Source: Brenneria bubanii (GTDB lineage Bacteria > Pseudomonadota > Gammaproteobacteria > Enterobacterales > Enterobacteriaceae). Taken from it: a DNA stretch of 64,000 nt. Location of the stretch: NCBI RefSeq assembly GCF_022378355.1, contig NZ_JAKMAJ010000008.1, positions 176,579 through 240,578 on the forward strand. Reading direction: 5' to 3'. The notes under the pieces are model-generated. The model did no database searches, was not told the DNA's origin, and saw only the letters and a list, made by a program, of their open reading frames with translations. The position numbers and the translations under genes were made by a program. Below, piece after piece: positions 61,076 to 64,000 of the stretch (position 1 is its first letter; every line of letters begins with the position of its first letter).

Positions 61076-62245
61076 TTAGCTGTTGACCGATGCGGCCAGA
61101 TCCACCAGATAGGTGTCGGTGATACGCTGACGCAGGGTAAGGTTTTCCAGTGGCGGAACGGGCGTATAGTCATAATCGATATACAGTTTCCCGGCCTTGA
61201 GGGTGCCTTTATCGTTGGCGGTGTCGTCATACCAGCAATCAGCATCGATGATGTAGCCACCTGATTTCAATTCGCGGAACTTGGCTTTGATACCCTCGAT
61301 AATGTCTTTGATAAGGGTCGCGGTGATGGGTTTATCCACCGCCCACATATGCGCCTCGGCCATTGTGTCGGCCAGCACCTGCGCGGTGCGGGTATAGTTC
61401 TCGAACAGGAATAACGGATCGTCGGAACAGGTGCGGTTGCCCCAAAAGCGAAAACCATCCTTGCGAACCAACGTGGTGACGCCCGCCTGATTAAGCAGGT
61501 CGGCATCGGTGCCGGGCGCTTGCAAGTCCCAATACACCGACGCGCTGATGCCGGTTACGCCGTTGACGCCGACGTTCGACAGGGTTTTATGCCAGCCCGT
61601 TTCCTGATCGATCTTGGCGCGTAGCCCCAACGCGCGAGCCGTGGCATAGGCTATCGCGCTGGCGTTGGTCGTGGTGTCCCAGGCGATAAAATCCGGCCAG
61701 ATAACCATCAGTTCGCGCTGGCTAAAGTTTCCCCGATAGTTGATGGCATCGGACAGGGTTTTACAGCCCCATGCACTGACATAACCAAAGGCGCGCAACG
61801 ACTGGCAGACAGAGGCTAACGCGGTGGCGACAGGCAACGAGTCCAGACCCGGCACGCCGAGGATGCGCGGTTTTACGCCGGTAACGGTTTGGGCGTCCAG
61901 TAGCGCTTTCATCCCGGTATATTTGCCGTTTTCATCACTGCCGCCGATCACATTGCTGATGGTTTCGGCTTCGTCTTTGCCCTCGGCGACACGAACAACG
62001 ACGGTAACGGGCTTGCTCTGGTCAGCGATCGCGGACAACGCCGCCGCCAACGTCCCTTTTTTCCCGGCTTTGCCAATGGCGGCCTGCACATTGGTGATCA
62101 GTACCGGGGTATTCAGTGGAAAGGTGGCCGCGTCGGCATCCGGTGCGGTACACACCATGCCGACAATGGCCGTTGATACGGTGGAAATAACGCGCGTGCC
62201 GTCGTTGATTTCGACGACCTGCACGCCGTGGTGATAATCACTCAT
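61076..62245 (-). CDS. FI: Tail sheath protein FI
   Basis: The 389-residue protein matches P2 [22 protein letters not shown], then [20 protein letters not shown], the strong motif [20 protein letters not shown] and the ending [18 protein letters not shown]. It forms the contractile sheath. Confidence 0.96.
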   Translation of the reverse strand: MSDYHHGVQVVEINDGTRVISTVSTAIVGMVCTAPDADAATFPLNTPVLITNVQAAIGKAGKKGTLAAALSAIADQSKPVTVVVRVAEGKDEAETISNVIGGSDENGKYTGMKALLDAQTVTGVKPRILGVPGLDSLPVATALASVCQSLRAFGYVSAWGCKTLSDAINYRGNFSQRELMVIWPDFIAWDTTTNASAIAYATARALGLRAKIDQETGWHKTLSNVGVNGVTGISASVYWDLQAPGTDADLLNQAGVTTLVRKDGFRFWGNRTCSDDPLFLFENYTRTAQVLADTMAEAHMWAVDKPITATLIKDIIEGIKAKFRELKSGGYIIDADCWYDDTANDKGTLKAGKLYIDYDYTPVPPLENLTLRQRITDTYLVDLAASVNS

Positions 62246-62346
62246 CTGGCTGACTCCATAAAAGTAGGCAAGGCTATTGTGTTGTGTCAGCCTGTTGCGA
62301 GCACGTCATGACTGTCCGTCAGCACACCACACAACGAACGGAAAAC

Positions 62347-62374
62347 TTGCCTTGTGTGTATTAGTGTGTATAAT
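62347..62374 (+). promoter_or_regulatory. hicAB promoter
   Basis: TTGCCT (62347-62352) and a perfect TATAAT (62369-62374) with a 16-base spacer. GT-rich repeats (TTGTGTGTATTAGTGTGT) between the boxes and CACACCACACAA upstream form an imperfect inverted repeat, a likely HicB operator. Confidence 0.75.
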
Positions 62375-62396
62375 ATTTTGCAGGTTAGGAGGATAC

Positions 62397-62579
62397 ATGA
62401 AATCAACTGACCTGATTAAGGAACTGACAGCGGCGGGGTGTGAACTTCGACGGCATAACGGGGGAAGCCATCAAATATGGTGGTCACCTATTACAGGAAA
62501 AACATTCCCTGTACCGCATCCGAAAAAAGATTTACCGCTCGGCACTGTCAAATCCATCAAAAAAATGGCGGGGATCTAA
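62397..62579 (+). CDS. hicA: HicA toxin, mRNA interferase
   Basis: The 60-residue double-stranded-RNA-binding-like protein has the HicA pattern: KSTDLIKELTAAGCELRRHN, the catalytic His25 in GGSHQIWW and the ending PLGTVKSIKKMAG. HicA cuts mRNA and stops growth until bound by HicB. AGGAGG lies before the start. It reads against the tail genes from its own promoter. Confidence 0.94.
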   Translation: MKSTDLIKELTAAGCELRRHNGGSHQIWWSPITGKTFPVPHPKKDLPLGTVKSIKKMAGI

Positions 62580-62603
62580 TCCCCGCCTTTCTGGAGGCAA
62601 CCT

Positions 62604-63035
62604 ATGTTTTTCTCAGTGGGTGTAGAAACACCAAAAGATGAAAGCACCGCATACGGTCTGATTGTTCCGGCATTGTGCACCGACGATTACGGGTGTTTCT
62701 CTGCCGCTGACAACCTGAAAGATATTGCCCGTATGGCGCGTGAGGCGATTTTAGCTATCGTGGATGATATGGTGACGTTCGGTAACGTGGATATCGAACA
62801 GATTAACGATGCCGGGCATTTGGTCTACGCGGGACAACCCGATTATGCCGATTATGATAGCTGGTTTGTCCTGGATGTAGATATATCGGCGTTTGAGGGA
62901 AAACCGCAACGGTTGAACATATCCCTGCCGGATACGCTGATAAAGCGCATTGATAACCGGGTGAAGGAACAGCCGGATACCTACCGTGACCGCAGTCATT
63001 TTCTAGCGGCAGCCGCACGGCATGAGTTGAGCTAA
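62604..63035 (+). CDS. hicB: HicB antitoxin
   Basis: The 143-residue protein has an N-terminal HicB degraded-RNase-H fold (YGLIVPALCTDDYGCFSAAD) and a C-terminal ribbon-helix-helix (RLNISLPDTLIKRIDNRVKE) that binds the operator. It neutralises HicA. The gene lies 24 bases downstream of hicA. Confidence 0.93.
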   Translation: MFFSVGVETPKDESTAYGLIVPALCTDDYGCFSAADNLKDIARMAREAILAIVDDMVTFGNVDIEQINDAGHLVYAGQPDYADYDSWFVLDVDISAFEGKPQRLNISLPDTLIKRIDNRVKEQPDTYRDRSHFLAAAARHELS

Positions 63036-63060
63036 CCACTCATTTACAGATCATCCGATG

Positions 63061-63097
63061 AAAAAAGCCCACCGGCTCGCTGTCGGTGGGCTTGGCT
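63061..63097. terminator. Terminator between hicAB and tail-fibre assembly gene
   Basis: AAAGCCCACCG and CGGTGGGCTT form a near-perfect stem around an eight-base loop, ending hicAB. Reading leftward the opposite arm is followed by TTTTTTC, so it can also stop the tail-fibre assembly transcript. Confidence 0.75.
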
Positions 63098-63189
63098 TTC
63101 CCTGATGTCATTATTTTTATCTGAATGTCAGCATCATAATGACATCGGGCATGATGATTTTATAAACGTTTATACAGATCGATTCCGCG

Positions 63190-63831
63190 TTATTGATCGG
63201 TTGTGACGATCGATAGGTTATCCGGCGCTTGCGGCCAGACGATATCTATCACGGTCGTATCAATACGATTGAGTAATACGCGATATTTTTTCCACTCATT
63301 TAGCGCTGCGGTTTCTTCTGCCGTGGCGATACCTAACTCCACAGCGTCATTCAGTGACTGAATGCGGTTATTTGCCGTGGTGAGTCGTGTCGATAATTCC
63401 TGCTGTGCCGCCTGAATCAATGCCTGTCGCTGGGCATCGGTATCCGTTACCCACTGAGCACCGTCCCATTGATCAAACTCGGTGGCCGGGGCCAGCAAGG
63501 TTATACCCTCTGACAGTTTACCGATGTGTGTTACGGTCAGCGCTTGTCGGGTTTCCTTGTCGTAAGCTCTTTTACCGCGATGATCCGGCACATGCTCCCA
63601 TGATTGACCATCCGCGCTGCGGCGCAACGCCAGTCCCGCAGCCGGCACTTCTGGCTCGTCGCTATAACTGTCGGCAGGCAAACCGACGCCGACCATCAGA
63701 TATTCATAGCTGCCGTTCATATACTCGCGTGTTTCCGGGTGAACGTGATACACCGTTACCCAACCCGCATTCATGCTCAGGCCATCTTCGTTTAATTCAG
63801 CGGTTTTAATTTCGGTAGAATAGTTATTCAT
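63190..63831 (-). CDS. Tail fibre assembly protein (Tfa/gpG-like)
   Basis: The 213-residue protein has an N-terminal fibre-tip-binding region (AGWVTVYHVHPETREYMNGS) and the C-terminal caudoviral TAP domain (TEFDQWDGAQWVTDTDAQRQ) with VELGIATAEETAALNEWKKY. It is the chaperone for the adjacent tail fibre. Start overlaps the fibre stop codon (TAATG). Confidence 0.93.
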   Translation of the reverse strand: MNNYSTEIKTAELNEDGLSMNAGWVTVYHVHPETREYMNGSYEYLMVGVGLPADSYSDEPEVPAAGLALRRSADGQSWEHVPDHRGKRAYDKETRQALTVTHIGKLSEGITLLAPATEFDQWDGAQWVTDTDAQRQALIQAAQQELSTRLTTANNRIQSLNDAVELGIATAEETAALNEWKKYRVLLNRIDTTVIDIVWPQAPDNLSIVTTDQ

Positions 63832-64000
63832 TATGCGGCTCTCACTATATAGTTAAAGGCGATATTTCTAGGACGAACATCACCATTGACTGTCATGTCA
63901 TTCCCAGCCCCGTTAATTGATTCTAGGCTGTGTCCCTCAATTACATAATCTTCTGAGAAAAAGTCGGATGCAGCCTAATTTCACCATCGAAAGATAGTTT
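63831..64000 (-). pseudogene. Tail fibre C-terminus, partial and frame-shifted
   Basis: Entering from the window edge, frame one reads KLSFDGEIRLHPTFSQ and stops at 63941. The -1 frame continues as ASDFFSEDYVIEGHSLES and ends with PRNIAFNYIVRAA at 63831, the usual end of tail fibres. The break falls at a run of five T residues (minus strand, 63962-63958); one extra T would restore one reading frame. It may be a mutation, phase variation or a sequencing error. Confidence 0.65.

Larger units (their letters stand above)
55105..64000 (-). mobile_element. P2-like prophage or tail element, partial (right part in the window)
   Basis: Genes in leftward order match P2 late genes: tail-fibre assembly, FI, FII, E/E', T, U, D, ogr. 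The ogr end, normally next to attR, lies near leuZ. A triple TGGCGACA-like direct repeat (55125-55155) lies between the tRNA terminator and ogr and may be part of the attachment region. Capsid, integrase and replication genes would lie beyond the window, so a phage or a tail-only bacteriocin cannot be told apart. Confidence 0.85.

Overview
The window is chromosomal DNA of a member of the order Enterobacterales. The core genes that show this are cycA, a DUF2594/yecF gene, uvrY-uvrC-pgsA and the tRNA cluster Gly(GCC)-Cys(GCA)-Leu(UAA), in the order known from Escherichia coli (yecF, uvrY, uvrC, pgsA, glyW, cysT, leuZ). An IraP-like anti-adaptor gene opens the window. Protein divergence from E. 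coli and a tRNA-Lys with anticodon CUU fit a plant-associated genus such as Pectobacterium, Dickeya or Brenneria, but that is inference.

Layout. Bases 1-2347 hold iraP, a bidirectional terminator and cycA. Bases 2375-50036 are a complete-looking 47.7 kb lambdoid prophage inserted in the 3' end of tRNA-Lys and flanked by a perfect 52-bp direct repeat (attL 2375-2426, attR 49985-50036). Bases 50037-55035 are host chromosome. From about 55060 to the window end lies the tail half of a P2-like element in reverse orientation (ogr, D, U, T, E/E', FII, FI, then a hicAB toxin-antitoxin pair, tail-fibre assembly and the last part of a tail fibre). Its integrase and replication genes are not in the window.

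The lambdoid prophage has classical logic. The leftward early operon runs from pL (13076-13104) through a P22-type N gene, tiny membrane proteins, RecE/RecT-like recombination genes, ASCH and methyltransferase genes to xis and int. The immunity region has a LexA-like cI repressor, a cro-like gene and matching operators of the form TACCCATGGGTA. Both nut sites are readable: boxB left is GCGCTGACAAAGCGC, and the right site has a perfect boxA, CGCTCTTTA. The rightward operon carries cII, an O-like initiator with an iteron origin inside it, a DnaB-like helicase, nin genes (ninB, E, F, G) and a Q82-like antiterminator. A late promoter and terminator follow, then a phage tRNA-Asn, a leftward two-gene operon, lysis genes (holin, lysozyme, Rz, Rz1), a KilA-N protein, terminase, head genes and a siphovirus-type tail ending in a tailspike.

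The most interesting accessory parts are the two genes behind cI (the position of rexAB in lambda), the leftward operon with a 19-bp palindromic operator between the late promoter and the lysis genes, a BamE-like lipoprotein inside the tail operon, a duplicated ASCH gene on the two early arms, and a gene split at a run of seven A residues that fits either a frameshift mutation or programmed slippage. All functional statements rest on sequence reading and remembered family features; no database search was run.
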